This document shows positions 8,901 to 19,161 of a DNA stretch of 23,881 nucleotides, in pieces. The stretch's first letter is position 1. Each line of letters begins with the position of its first letter. The notes under the pieces were generated by a model. The model did not search any database and was not told the DNA's origin. It worked only from the letters and a program-made list of their open reading frames with translations. Position numbers and translations under genes: made by a program. This DNA comes from Silene noctiflora (lineage: Eukaryota > Streptophyta > Magnoliopsida > Caryophyllales > Caryophyllaceae): contig VHZZ01002558.1 of assembly GCA_009801015.1 (NCBI GenBank), positions 2,252-26,132 on the forward strand. The letters run 5' to 3'.

Positions 8901-11900
8901 ACCTCTGATGTTTGTTTTGATCATCTTGGAAGGGCTGCAGATCAATGGTTCAAGGAGGCAAAAGAGCAACACACAACTCTAAATTCAATTATTTATGGCA
9001 ATATAATATATGCACACTGGTAAGTTGGGCTTTATCAATGATTCAATGCCACTTCCTACCTATTCAATCTGTGTTGACATAGTTATCTTGATAAACATCC
9101 TTAGTCACTGCCCTTTTATATACGCAGCCAAACTTGTGATATGGATCGCGCAGAAGCTTATGTTAGGGAAATGGAAGAGCAAGGTATTGATGCCCCAATC
9201 GCTATATACCACACTATGATGGATGGTTACACCATGGTTGGTGATGAAGAAAAATGTTTGATTGTGTTCGAGAGGCTGAAGGTATAGCCTTGTGGCTACT
9301 CATAATTTTCACTTTCATTTATGTACAAAATGTATGGTTGAGTTGTTTGTTGTACAGTTTTGTTTTTCTGGTCTTTTCTTATAAAAAGAAAACAGTGTTT
9401 GATGCTTTGGCATATCGCATATGTTTACAAAATTGTGTCTAAGAAGTATAGTTGCTTTGGTGAACCTTTGGCTTTCTAGTTGCTCTTAAATGGTAGAGGT
9501 ATGACTTAGCCAACCAAACTTGGCTAATTTGCTTAGCCGACTTTCAGGCAGTCTGGTTTTGTTTTCACATAATACAAACCATGGTTAAAATATAGTTCTA
9601 AAATTTTTGTACAGTTACTTAGCCTAGTCTTAGAATGCTACCCCCTCTATCCCAATCATTTGTTTACCTTTGATTAAAATACCTCTCACAAAGAATAAAA
9701 AAGGTAAACAAATGATTGGAACGGAGGGAGTATTTTTTTGAGATGACCAGATTAAAAATGTCTTAATCTTGTCTCTCGGCTTTTCATCTCTTCTTGTCTA
9801 TCCATCTGTTGTTAATGTGTTATACTCTCTTTACTTTTTCATATGACTAGCCAACCTAAAAAATATGCGGTTCAATGCTTTGTCATTGTTGTTAATATGT
9901 AAAAGAACAGTCCAAGATTTGTTTTCATAACTTTGGTTCGATGATAGCCATTGAGAAGGAGAGTGTTGGTACGTAAGACTGTAAGAGATAAAAATGTCTA
10001 TTCGTTTTTGAGGGATTATTTTAGAATAAATGTATGTGCTCTGTGCATTGCCTCTAATGATTAATGTCTTTCAATTCACCCAGTAAAGACAAGGTGTGAC
10101 CAATGTAAAAATTTGATGGACGATGGATATGCTACTTTTTATCGTGCACAGGGAAGGGCTGATCACTTACAGTCACTGAAAAATGAGGGAGTCAAAAGGA
10201 GTGACATGGCTTAGCACTTGGGAGTTTGGATGTGTCAATGTGACAACGAATATTAAGGAAAAAGGTTTGAGAGGATAAGTTGTAGTTGAATATTGTTATA
10301 AATACGTACAAGCCAAATCCCCCTTACTACTAAAGAGAATAAAAATTCTCTTAGTTTTCCCTCCAAAATGCATCTACCTAAATAAGGAAATAAGTGTAAC
10401 TTTGTGTCATTTAATTATTATCTTTTCAATGAATATATTCTTATAATTAAACTCTAACCTTTTAATTAAATTCATAATTATGATTTTTTTCATTAAAATC
10501 CTCCTATATACTAAGAGAATAAAATTCTCCAAAGTTTTCCCTCCAAAAGGCATCAAGCTAAATCGGGAAACAAAAAAACTTTTTTCTTCAAATTACTATC
10601 ATTTCATCAAAATATAATCTTTTAATCAAATAATAATTTTTCNTTAAAATCTAAATTATAATATTTTAATTATAATAAGATAAATTCACTATAATTTAAT
10701 NAACTNTATTATTATATATTAGAGAATGACTTGACACATTTTGTATGAAACAAAACATTGAACTAATTATTAGCTTTGTCGCAAAAAAAAAAAAAAAAAA
10801 TTCATTTAACAAAATTTGAGAAAAATTATTATTTGAATCATTAATTTTATGTTAAAGAAAATAATTCATTTAACACATTTTATAACTTTACAAAATTCTC
10901 TCTATTAGTTCATAGTTCTTTTTTCTCATATCAAAATTCAATGAGGTATACGACAAATAAATTAATGACGTATCAATTTAAACTATTAAAATAATAACTA
11001 AAACAAAAACCTCTATATATACCGCAAATGTGCGGGATCTACACTAGTAAAATAACATTGGTATTAAACTATAAATTATAAGTTGCTAAATTTTTCAGTA
11101 ATGCAATAATAATTATTTCGAGAATAACTTGACACATACTTACTATTTGATTCGTGACAGAAAACAAATTCATTAAAAAAAATTTCACAACTTAACTTAA
11201 TTCTCTTTTACAAAGTATTAGTTTTCCAATTCAATTTTTTGTTTCATATCAAAATACAATGGACTAAAATATTAAATGTTAATGAGGTTCAAATTTAAAA
11301 AGTATAAATAATACGCTAAAAAAATAAAATAAAAACTCTATATATACCGCACATGCAATGCGCGAGATATATACTAGTATGTTGATTAATTGATGAAACA
11401 ATTATTTCTTCTTGCATAATTTTAGTCTTCATGAACATGTTTTAATAATATCAGTTACCTTCACAGCTAACCATTTGTGCTTTCTGGATACTGTAAATGC
11501 TAACTGCTACTTAAAACACTAAGTAGTTTTTTTGTATATACTTAATAATTCGATATCTTAGTATCATGCTATTTGGTTTCAAGATAGGCGGGAGACTTGA
11601 ATTTGCTTTTTTCCACATGAGAATATTTCTGAGACTCTTTTCTATTCTATACACGATGAAGAAATAGGAAATCTAATTATCTACATCAAATAAGCTCTTG
11701 AAACAGACCCTGTTTAGTTATACCTGACTTGCCACACTTTCCTTCTTGGCTTCCTTTGTAAAGATTTACGTTCCATTCCATGAAGATTGTATTTTTGCAT
11801 GCTTGAATTTAGGGCGTTGTCTAGATAAATATTAGGGGGAAGGGAGAATGAAGCATGTCCTTTGTTGGAAGGTTTTAAGCCTGTCACTCTGTCCTGTTGG

Positions 11901-14900
11901 GGGGAAAATGGACCCCTCTTTTTTTTTTTTTTTTCAATCCAATTGAATATCCAGACAGGCAAATTGCATCCCTCCCTTTTCCTATCTTCCTTATCACTCC
12001 AAGTCTCTCTATTAAGACAAGTTCGCATGTTTTTCATCTATCTGCTTCACTGACTCACTTGTGTCGTGCATTTTCAGGAATGTGGCTTTGTACCTTCAGT
12101 AATCACTTACGGATGTCTTATGAATCTTTACACCAAGGTATTTCATGTGCATATTCTGTTTGCGTTCTTTGTATTGGAGTATGGAGGTATTTACTGATTT
12201 ACTCTCGGCCACATACTAGAATCGTACTCCCTCCATTTGGTTGGAATCATTACATTTGCATAGGGCACAATCTTAAAGATAATGGAAAGTAGAAAGGGTG
12301 AAAATGGCTAGCAGATGAGTATATATTGTGGAACCCACTTGTTTTTATGAGGGTTAGTTGTCTTATCAAAGAAAATTCTATCCTGTTGTGAATTGATTTG
12401 AATGTCTAACATGGAAAATGTAGTGAATCTAACCGAATGGAGGGAGTAATTACATACGAGCTCTTTATCCTATGTTCTTAGAATAACAGCAGCTTTATAT
12501 TTGGCAATTTAATTAACTCTTTGTTTCAGTTGGGAAAAGTTTCCAAGGCTTTAGAGGTTAGCAAGGCGATGACATCTGCTGGCATTAGACACAACATGAA
12601 GACCTATTCCATGCTGATTAACGGTTTCCTGATGTTAAAGGACTGGGCAAATGCTTTTGCTATTTTTGAAGATGTTGTGAGAGATGGCCTAAAACCAGAT
12701 GTCGTTCTTTACAATAATATGGTTAGAGCCTTTTCCGGAATGGGTAACATGGATCGTGCCCTTCGCATGGTCGATCAAATGAAAAAGGAACGGCATAGAC
12801 CTACTACAAGGACATTTATGCCTATAATTCATGGCTTTGCAAGAGCTGGAGATATGAGAAGAGCCCTTGAAGTTTTTGATATGATGCGGAGGAATGGTTG
12901 CATCCCAACCGTTCACACATTTAATTCTTTGATTCTTGGTCTTGTTGAGAAGCGGCAGGTAACTAATTTCATTGTATACTTGTCTTCCCAGTGCATGTTT
13001 CTTAGAAATTCTCTATGCAGTCATTTATCTGGTTTTTTTTACAAACCATTGGGATGATGATGATGTTACCACTTATCTTGTCATGTGCTTTTATCAGTCC
13101 TATTAGAAGACGCTCAACACGATAAAGATTGAGTTGCATTCACTATTTACCGTGAAATTGTGGGTGAGCGGGTGGGACCTCATATATGCAGTTTAACCTC
13201 TAATGTCACGGTGGGGCTATTTCACTAGGATCCTTGATGTAATATGAAATAGATTCGACATTTCTGTTGCTGTTCTACAAATTTAGCGGTACTAGAGATG
13301 GCTAAAAGACTTCAGTATCTTGCGAAAATTCTGCTTTTGTTTGGAGGCCTTGAGTCCCATAAGTTTTACTTCGCTTTTCAAAATCCTTTTAATCTTTATT
13401 CTCGATTTAAATTTTTAGTTTTTATAAAAGAAATCCGGACTTCGCTTTTAAAACCTATAAGTTCACCTTGACTTTTGTATTATGTTTCACTCCCCTTTTG
13501 TTTTTCACTTTTTCCTTTTCTATATTTTCGCATTTTAAGGTGTGCGTTCACCCATGGACGGTTCTAAAGGATGATTCATGTCAGCCGACCCCAAATCATT
13601 TTGGGATTAAGGCTCTGATGTTGTTGTTTGGAGGCCTTGAGTTAAATTAGCTTGGCGTTAGCCTTCTAATTGTATAGTAACATTCTTATGTCATGTGAAA
13701 AGTGTGCATGACCCTTACATTTTAGAATGCTAAGGTTGGCCGAGATTTAATTTTTAAGCCTACACCTGTGCCTGGCATTCTCATTAAAGGTCATTTCATA
13801 TTGTCGGTTTTGATATTCAGTATAGACTATGGATATAACTCTATAAGCCTTCTATACAAGACAAAGAAAATACTGAACATCACGGCTGACATTTTACAAT
13901 TGCACTGTTTAACATATGACTGTACTTTAGTATACACACTCTCAGCTACTGATATTTGAAGTTTACGAGTCATTTGTTCTCTGCTTACTTTTCATTAACA
14001 TTCCAATTTTTTATTGCTTTAAGTCTTCAACCACTTCTATGCATATTGGGAAAGTTGTTAATGTTCGTAAAAGTTGCTGGTTTTGCAAGTGCATTTACTT
14101 TACTTTGATACTGCAAAACACTAAAACCTAACATCTCATCTCTAATCTTTTATGCGAAATGCTATTTGAGATTGTGCAATCGTTTTGGAAAACAATTTGG
14201 CTTAAAGTGACAAGGAATTTTTTAACAATATTTATGCTGATGTCATGGCATGGGAATCATCTTCGGATCGATTCTGTATTCACTGTTTACATTCTTTTCA
14301 GATGGAGAAGGCGCTTAACATATTAGATGAGATGGCTTTAGCAGGGGTGAGCCCAAATGTACACACATACACAACAATTATGCAAGGGTATGCAGCTGTG
14401 GGTGATACTGGAAAAGCGTTTGAATACTTCACAAAAGTAAAAGAGGAGGGACTTCAGCTTGATGTATATGCATATGAAGCATTGCTTAAGGCATGTTGCA
14501 AGGCTGGAAGGATGCAAAGTGCTCTTGCTGTTACGAGGGAGATGAGTGCTCAGAATATCCCGAGGAATACATTCGTTTACAATATATTAATTGATGGGTA
14601 CGACTGTCCATGGATTTTACAAATGATGACTCAAATATTAATCCCTCTCTGTTATTTAAGACACTCATTATGCGCCCCCCAACTCCCCAAAACAAAAGAG
14701 AAAATAAAAACAGTGTTTTTTCTCCCTTCTCCTTGTGCTTTTTCATGCTTAGACTATATTGCTGCCGTTGGATTGTGCAGATGGGCTCGAAGAGGGGATG
14801 TTTGGGAAGCTGCTGACTTATTGCAACAAATGAGAGAAGACGGGGTTCAGCCAGATATTCATACTTACACATCCTTTGTAAATGCATGTTGCAAGGCTGG

Positions 14901-16104
14901 AGATATGGTGGTATGTTTTCTCAAATTATTAGATGGTCCCAACATGCCCTTAGCACTACTACAATCTTACATGCAACATGTGTAACTCCTTTTGGTGCTT
15001 GTTTTTGTGCACTTCTGGATATGGGAGTCTAATTTGCAAAGTATAGTTATCTTCATAACTTCATTCTCCGGGTTGGGACTCTCTTTGTATGACCTTTTCA
15101 CTAAGCCTTGTATTCTTTCCATCCCATTTATATATTCTCCCGTTGATTTCGGGTTCAATTTTGACCACTATTTTCACTATTTTAAAAAGGTAGATATGAA
15201 AACAATTGTTTTGATAAATTGTTTGCGACAAATTTTACGTTTGTACCCTTTACATATATTTGGCGAGATTAACGGTTGTCGTCGACCATCAAGTCAAAAG
15301 TCAACAAAGGACAACATTACTGAGACGGAGATAGCACAACTTAAGTCACCTTTGCAATACACCGCATCATTTTGACCTGATTCTCGACCCAATACAAGTG
15401 TTGACCGTACCACAGATGCTACCCAGATTAACAGTTTTGCCTGATCATAACCCAAAATTGGAAGTATGGCCTGTAACAAAACCAACATGCCTGACTGCCA
15501 CCTCTATTAGCACGCTAGAATTGTGTCCGAATAGTCCTCCACTGTCTTTATATCTGATCCATGTTTTTTTGCGCAGAGAGCGAAGAAGACAATCCAAGAA
15601 ATGAAAGCAGTTGGGGTGAACCCTAATGTCAAAACTTACACGGCATTAATTCACGGTTGGGCTCGAGCATCTCTTCCGGAGAAGGCACTTAGATGCTTTG
15701 AACAGATGAAAGTAGCTGGGTTAGAGCCAGATAAGGCAGTGTATCACTGCCTGATGTCATCATTACTATCAAGGGCAACTCTGGCAGAAGAATACATCTG
15801 TTCAGGAATTCTTAACATATCAAAAGAAATGGCAGATTCTGGTCTGACTGTCGATATGGGGACCGCTGTTCATTGGTCAAGGAGCTTGCGTAAGATTGAG
15901 AGGACGGGTGGAGAACTTACGGAAGCTTTGCAGAAAACTTTTCCACCCGATTGGAATGCATTTAATAACCCTTGTTTGGATTCTCAATCAGATGTGAATG
16001 AGTCGGAATCTGACGTGGATGATGATGATGCGTATCTGGGGGGTCTGACAGATAGTGACGATGACGAAGTTGATGAAGAAGTTGACCATACAAACTGGTT
16101 ATAG
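5930..16104 (+). CDS. PPR4: Chloroplast RRM-PPR protein PPR4 (rps12 trans-splicing factor), 10 exons, 922 aa
   Basis: Exons by reading splice sites: 5930-6745, 7254-7381, 7713-7853, 8933-9019, 9128-9281, 12078-12137, 12530-12958, 14302-14597, 14781-14910, 15577-16104. They total 2769 nt and stay in frame throughout. The N-terminus is Ser/Pro-rich like a plastid transit peptide, with 15 consecutive prolines at 100-114. An RRM spans about 133-210, with RNP2 IFVGNL (134-139) and RNP1 NMGFGFVI (173-180). About 15 contiguous 35-residue P-type PPR motifs run from about 274 to 798. The C-terminal tail is Asp/Glu-rich and ends HTNWL before TAG. RRM plus P-type PPRs is diagnostic of PPR4, known in maize and Arabidopsis (At5g04810) for trans-splicing of the first rps12 intron in chloroplasts. 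Length is close to the Arabidopsis protein (about 950 residues as I recall). The start is the first ATG of the open frame; a second frame at 5934 is a shadow. The gene looks intact. Confidence 0.93.
6746..7253 (+). other. PPR4 intron 1 (508 bp)
   Basis: Phase 0, donor GTATTA after ATTACTAAG, acceptor TTCTAG. I see no repeat or gene inside it. Confidence 0.85.
7382..7712 (+). other. PPR4 intron 2 (331 bp)
   Basis: Donor GTATGC, acceptor GATGCAG, splitting a Ser codon (AG/T). Nothing else is recognisable in it. Confidence 0.85.
7854..8932 (+). other. PPR4 intron 3 (1079 bp) with Stowaway sequences
   Basis: Donor GTAAGTG. The acceptor is TTGGAAG at 8931-8932 rather than the nearby GCAG at 8940, because only the former keeps the PPR frame (AA/G then GCT GCA GAT). 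It holds a complete Stowaway MITE (8547-8797). A lone left Stowaway end (TA then CTCCCTTTATCCC from 7910) has no matching right end. Confidence 0.8.
8547..8797. mobile_element. Stowaway-type MITE, 251 bp, in PPR4 intron 3
   Basis: Ends CTTCCTCCATCCCATTTTTA and (complement of right) CTCCCTCCATCCCATTTTTA, flanked by TA at 8545-8546 and 8798-8799. Confidence 0.88.
9641..9730. mobile_element. Minimal Stowaway MITE, 90 bp
   Basis: Left end CCCCCTCTATCCCAATCATT and right complement CTCCCTCCGTTCCAATCATT continue to match through TTGTTTACCTTT. The element is therefore almost all inverted repeat with a short loop. TA target copies lie at 9639-9640 and 9731-9732. Its transcript would fold into a near-complete hairpin. 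Confidence 0.88.
10318..11377 (+). mobile_element. Non-autonomous Helitron (outer copy), interrupted by a related Helitron
   Basis: Starts with TC after A (10318) and ends CTAG (11374-11377) before T, the Helitron A/T insertion rule. A weak GC hairpin (CCGCACATGCAATGCGCGAG) precedes the end by about 10 bases. Near the 5' end AAGAGAAT/ATTCTCTT (10333-10352) forms an 8-bp stem. No Rep/helicase gene is present. Its sequence is split at 10498/11048 by the second copy. Confidence 0.7.
10499..11047 (+). mobile_element. Non-autonomous Helitron (inner copy), 549 bp
   Basis: Begins TCCTCCTATATACTAAGAGA, closely matching the outer copy's 5' end. It ends with the perfect hairpin CCGCA-AATG-TGCGG (11022-11035) followed by CTAG at 11044-11047. 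Host bases A and T flank it. Internal 3' sequence (agagaatgacttgacacat) matches the outer copy's tail (gagaataacttgacacata), so both are one family. Undetermined bases occur at 10643, 10701 and 10706, and an A-run at about 10783-10800. Confidence 0.72.
12138..12529 (+). other. PPR4 intron 6 (392 bp)
   Basis: Phase 0, donor GTATTTC after ACCAAG, acceptor TTTGTTTCAG. More than half of it is the Stowaway MITE at 12227-12446; the remainder shows nothing recognisable. Confidence 0.85.
12227..12446. mobile_element. Stowaway-type MITE, 220 bp, in PPR4 intron 6
   Basis: Left CTCCCTCCATTTGGTTGGAA and right complement CTCCCTCCATTCGGTTAGAT, with TA at 12225-12226 and 12447-12448. Both arms extend with further matches (CATTACATTT against CACTACATTT). 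Confidence 0.88.
12959..14301 (+). other. PPR4 intron 7 (1343 bp)
   Basis: Donor GTAACT after CGGCAG, acceptor TTCTTTTCAG, phase 0. Besides the SINE-like insertion (13356-13623) I see nothing identifiable. An ATG at 14245 opens a frame running into exon 8, but it is intron read-through, not a separate gene. Confidence 0.85.
13356..13623 (+). mobile_element. SINE-like retroposon with long target duplication
   Basis: A 19-base direct repeat, TTGTTTGGAGGCCTTGAGT, lies at 13337-13355 and 13624-13642, with its first three bases overlapping the element's TTGTTG tail. The 3' part contains GCCGACCCCAAATCATTTTG followed by GGATTAAGGCTCTGATGTTGTTG, a tail type seen in plant SINEs. The tRNA-like promoter boxes at the 5' end are not clear, so the head may be diverged or truncated. 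Confidence 0.65.
14911..15576 (+). other. PPR4 intron 9 (666 bp) with a degenerate Stowaway
   Basis: Donor GTATGT, acceptor TTTTTTTGCGCAG, phase 0. From about 15113 to 15330 the ends resemble worn Stowaway arms (CTTTCCATCCCATTTATATA; right complement CTCCGTCTCAGTAATGTTGT) without a clean target duplication. The GT three bases upstream of the donor is a possible alternative site that would drop one Val. Confidence 0.6.
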
Positions 16105-16860
16105 ATCATGACTATGTATTTTGTTCTCAGGAGCTGTTATAAAATCTCTTGTATATTAATATTGTACAAGACGGTAGGAATTTAGGATGGGGTTTAGAGA
16201 GAATTTGGGTGCATACTGCGGCAAAAAGAGGTTAAATTAGGTAACATGTTTTAGCTTGTTACATAAGAGCACTGTATCCGAAAGAGTATTCTTAATGTGA
16301 TTTTGTAAAATTTGTAGATACGGCGTAATGCGTACGTATGACGGGGAAAATGAAAAGTCAGATGATGCCTAATGCCTAATGCCTAATACCTAATGCCTAA
16401 TGCCTATGTAAGTAGAAGTACAAGTTGTGTAATTGCGAGAATCTGAGTTCCATACAAGTCAAAGAGTGTGGATACTCAAGTCTCAATATAAGATTGGTTG
16501 TACAAGGTATGAGCAATGGTAGAGGCAATGTTATACACCTTAAATTATTTAAGGAATGAGATAATAATATATATAGGATTTGGAAATGCGTGGAGAGCAT
16601 GGTGTTGAATCAAGAGCCAAGTAGTGTAGGTGAACACTGAAGAGATGAAGTTGGAAATCATGTGTGTGTGTGTGACATGAATAATATGTCATGGGTCCAT
16701 TTTATTCATATGATTTGCAAATGGAATTGAAGGAGACCCCAGAAGATGCGTGTGATTCCGATCCGCCACCTTCCTTTATTTTACTCACATGAACTCCACT
16801 TTCCCTCCTCTTCCTCTTCCTCTATCCTACGTAATCCTTGTTTTCCAATTAATTTGCTTC

Positions 16861-16863
<3 letters not shown>
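16105..16863 (+). other. PPR4 3' flank / intergenic
   Basis: Presumed 3'-UTR and spacer after TAG at 16102-16104. No clear canonical polyadenylation hexamer close to the stop. Contains the 7-bp tandem repeat at 16366-16407 and a short GT run near 16664-16674; no gene seen. Confidence 0.6.
16366..16407. repeat. Six-copy 7-bp tandem repeat TGCCTAA
   Basis: Six consecutive 7-mers of TGCCTAA, one variant TACCTAA and a last unit ending T. The period equals that of the plant telomere repeat, but only about five of seven bases agree with CCCTAAA, so this is more likely a local minisatellite. Confidence 0.9.

Positions 16864-16928
<65 letters not shown>
16864..16928. repeat. (TA)n microsatellite, about 32 units
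   Basis: Uninterrupted TA dinucleotides for 65 bases, followed by an interrupted TA-rich tail to about 16947. Apparent Ile-Tyr reading frames here are artefacts of the repeat. Confidence 0.97.
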
Positions 16929-16936
<8 letters not shown>

Positions 16937-16947
16937 TTATATATATT

Positions 16948-18019
16948 TCCACGGATTATGTTCCTCGTCCACGGCTATTTCGTCTGTAAATTTTTGTAGC
17001 TGTGACAAGCAAGTTATCCCGTGGATGGGTTGATTTGTTTCCTTTTGAATTAGAGCTGCTACTCCTTATTATTTTTCCCATCATTTTTCTAATATATACT
17101 AATAAGCTTGCCCGAAGAAGTCTCATTATGAAACAATGGAAGTTATACACAACACGGTGAGTATGAGACATATCACTTAAAAGATCGATGAGGTTATGTA
17201 CCGATATACTATATACATAAGCAAACCTAGGAGCATTTACAAAACAAACTCAAAATAAAAATGTCTAAAACTGTAATAGCGTAACATCACCAGAATTTGT
17301 GCTCAAGGTAACCATATGCATGTAACCAATTACGGACTACATACATAATACATTAAATAAGTATTGACACCATTAAATATGTTACCTTACTAACTTATAC
17401 CATTAATTAAAATGTTTCAAATTCATCAATTCAAGTTGTCAGTGTTGTTCATGATTTGGATTACTCCACCAACATGCTTCTCTTACCGGATGTAGCTATA
17501 TGGTCTTATGCTGACTTGATGACACTAGTTTTGAGTTATATGCTTTGTTTTAATATTTTAAAATATTTATAAAAAATGTATGATCAACCAACTTAAGATA
17601 GCTTAACAAATAAAACAATAGTTGTTAAGCCCAAAATTGTAGGCTGTAAAACATAAATAATACGTTGTCATTATCTGTACTGATAAACAGCATTGTCGTA
17701 GAAAGATATATATTTATTATATGGGGCATGTGCTACTGTATTGTTTGGTCTTTCTTTACAAACTTATTTTTTTTATGTCCTTTCTACCTCAACTCTGCAT
17801 GTAGCCAGCCTGTTACCCTTACCCATTTTCAAATTTTCCGACTACTACATACCTACGTAATTCATTTGGTTTAATCACACTAAAATATACTAGTGTAGAT
17901 GCAGAATATTACTATTCAAAATATAGAAAATGATAATTTAAACAATGTCTTTAGTCGGTACTTAATACATATGAATGATATGATTAATAATAGTTTACCT
18001 TCTTTTTTAAGCATTGTAT
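16948..18019. other. Intergenic, no gene recognised
   Basis: AT-rich DNA with only short open stretches on either strand and no recognisable repeat boundary, RNA gene or domain. Confidence 0.6.
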
Positions 18020-18169
18020 CAGTAGCGGAGTCAGAATTGGAAGCCAGCGCGAGCGAAAAATTTCAATGAGAACGGAAGGGTAATAGAATAAGGTAACCTT
18101 AAAAAATTTTTGAAATTTTATTTAGAACACTAATGGGGAAAGCGTCCCTACTAGCTTCCTCCACCACTG
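18020..18169. mobile_element. Small hAT-like MITE, 150 bp
   Basis: Ends CAGTAGCGGAG and complement CAGTGGTGGAG form an imperfect terminal inverted repeat, flanked by the 6-base direct repeat TTGTAT (18014-18019, 18170-18175). The CAGTGGCGGAG-type end is common in plant repeats. hAT target duplications are usually 8 bp, so the superfamily assignment is tentative. Confidence 0.5.
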
Positions 18170-19115
18170 TTGTATGTGATCTTGTATAAAGTTGTTAGAA
18201 TGATATGAATGTGGTTTGGATTTATGCAACGATACCAAGTAATCAATCCGCTCGTAGGGCTTATTATGATTTTGGTCTATTCAACATATTCAGCACTATT
18301 CGGCCACTCTTAATTTGTTTTTGGACGGATAACAATTCCTTTTCCATAAAAAAATGATTAGGAACTAGAAACAATTTTTTACAATATGCATATATCATGC
18401 CTTATTTTATGCGGAGTATAATTTGTGCACTATTTTTATGGTATTTTGTATAATGCGACTTACTATATATTTAGGTCTTGTTCTTTTCAGCATAATTTCA
18501 ACCCTCATTCAACTCACTTCAATTTAGTGAAGATGCCCTTACTTGGTAGTGGAATCACAAGAAGAAAGGCAACAAGTAAACGTTTTAATAATCCTGAAAA
18601 GGCAGAGGTCAAATGCATGCATGTATGTACGTACAAATTAGAATCATTAATCAGAATTAAATCAACTAATCAACTAATCAACTAATCAACTAATCCTGAA
18701 GTAGCTTACATGTTCTGTGGTTATGCATACAATAATGTGATAATTCCTGCAAAAAGATCACAAGAGATATGTGTACACCAAACTTGATCAATAATTAGGG
18801 TAGATTAGATATATTGCACTCTATTAAATATTAATTAAGATAAGTTGACAATCTTGTATTTTAATGGACAAATGATAGACTACTACACTTACTTCCATTA
18901 TCAAATTTCTTCAAACTTATGTTATTTCATTATTCAATACATTCACCTCATTTTTTGTGGTCCCTTTCATTTCTCATCCAATATAATCCCTCCATTTTCT
19001 TTCCACCTTCCTCTATCATTTTCGTTCTCATTCTTTCTTGCATTATTTCATACTTTGCACCTTACATTTTCATTATTATATACGGAGTACTATACTAGTA
19101 TACTTCTTCCTAGTT
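18170..19115. other. Intergenic upstream of the OVATE gene
   Basis: Contains a fragment (about 18476-18530, TCTTGTTCTTTTCAGC start) resembling the inverted-repeat element at 22056-22282 but with no right end. It also has a 4.4-copy ATCAACTA repeat (18661-18695) and a long pyrimidine-rich stretch (about 18985-19075) of the kind seen near plant core promoters. Confidence 0.5.
18661..18695. repeat. 8-bp tandem repeat ATCAACTA, 4.4 copies
   Basis: Four exact head-to-tail units plus ATC. Confidence 0.95.
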
Positions 19116-19124
19116 TATATAAAT
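19116..19124 (+). promoter_or_regulatory. Candidate TATA box of the OVATE gene
   Basis: TATATAAAT downstream of a pyrimidine-rich region and 37 bases before the ATG. If used, the 5' leader would be only about 10-15 nt, so an upstream start is also possible. Confidence 0.4.
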
Positions 19125-19161
19125 CTTAGTTCATTCAAGAAATATTCATAAACTTGTTTAA

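Larger units (their letters stand above)
9282..12077 (+). other. PPR4 intron 5 (2796 bp), transposon-rich
   Basis: Phase 0 intron, donor GTATAGCC, acceptor TTTTCAG. It carries a 90-bp Stowaway hairpin (9641-9730), an unexplained short open stretch (10084-10212) and nested Helitrons (10318-11377). From 11378 to 12077 I see only AT-rich sequence and a poly-T run near 11921-11934. It is the longest intron and most of its length is insertional. Confidence 0.85.

Noticed and set aside
14245-14301. ATG upstream of PPR4 exon 8 giving a longer frame
   Set aside because: It lies in intron 7, upstream of a good TTCTTTTCAG acceptor; PPR homology starts exactly at the exon edge.
16366-16407. Interstitial telomere repeat
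   Set aside because: Unit TGCCTAA differs from CCCTAAA at two positions in every copy.
16746-17033. Frames with long Ile-Tyr alternation
   Set aside because: Produced entirely by the TA microsatellite.
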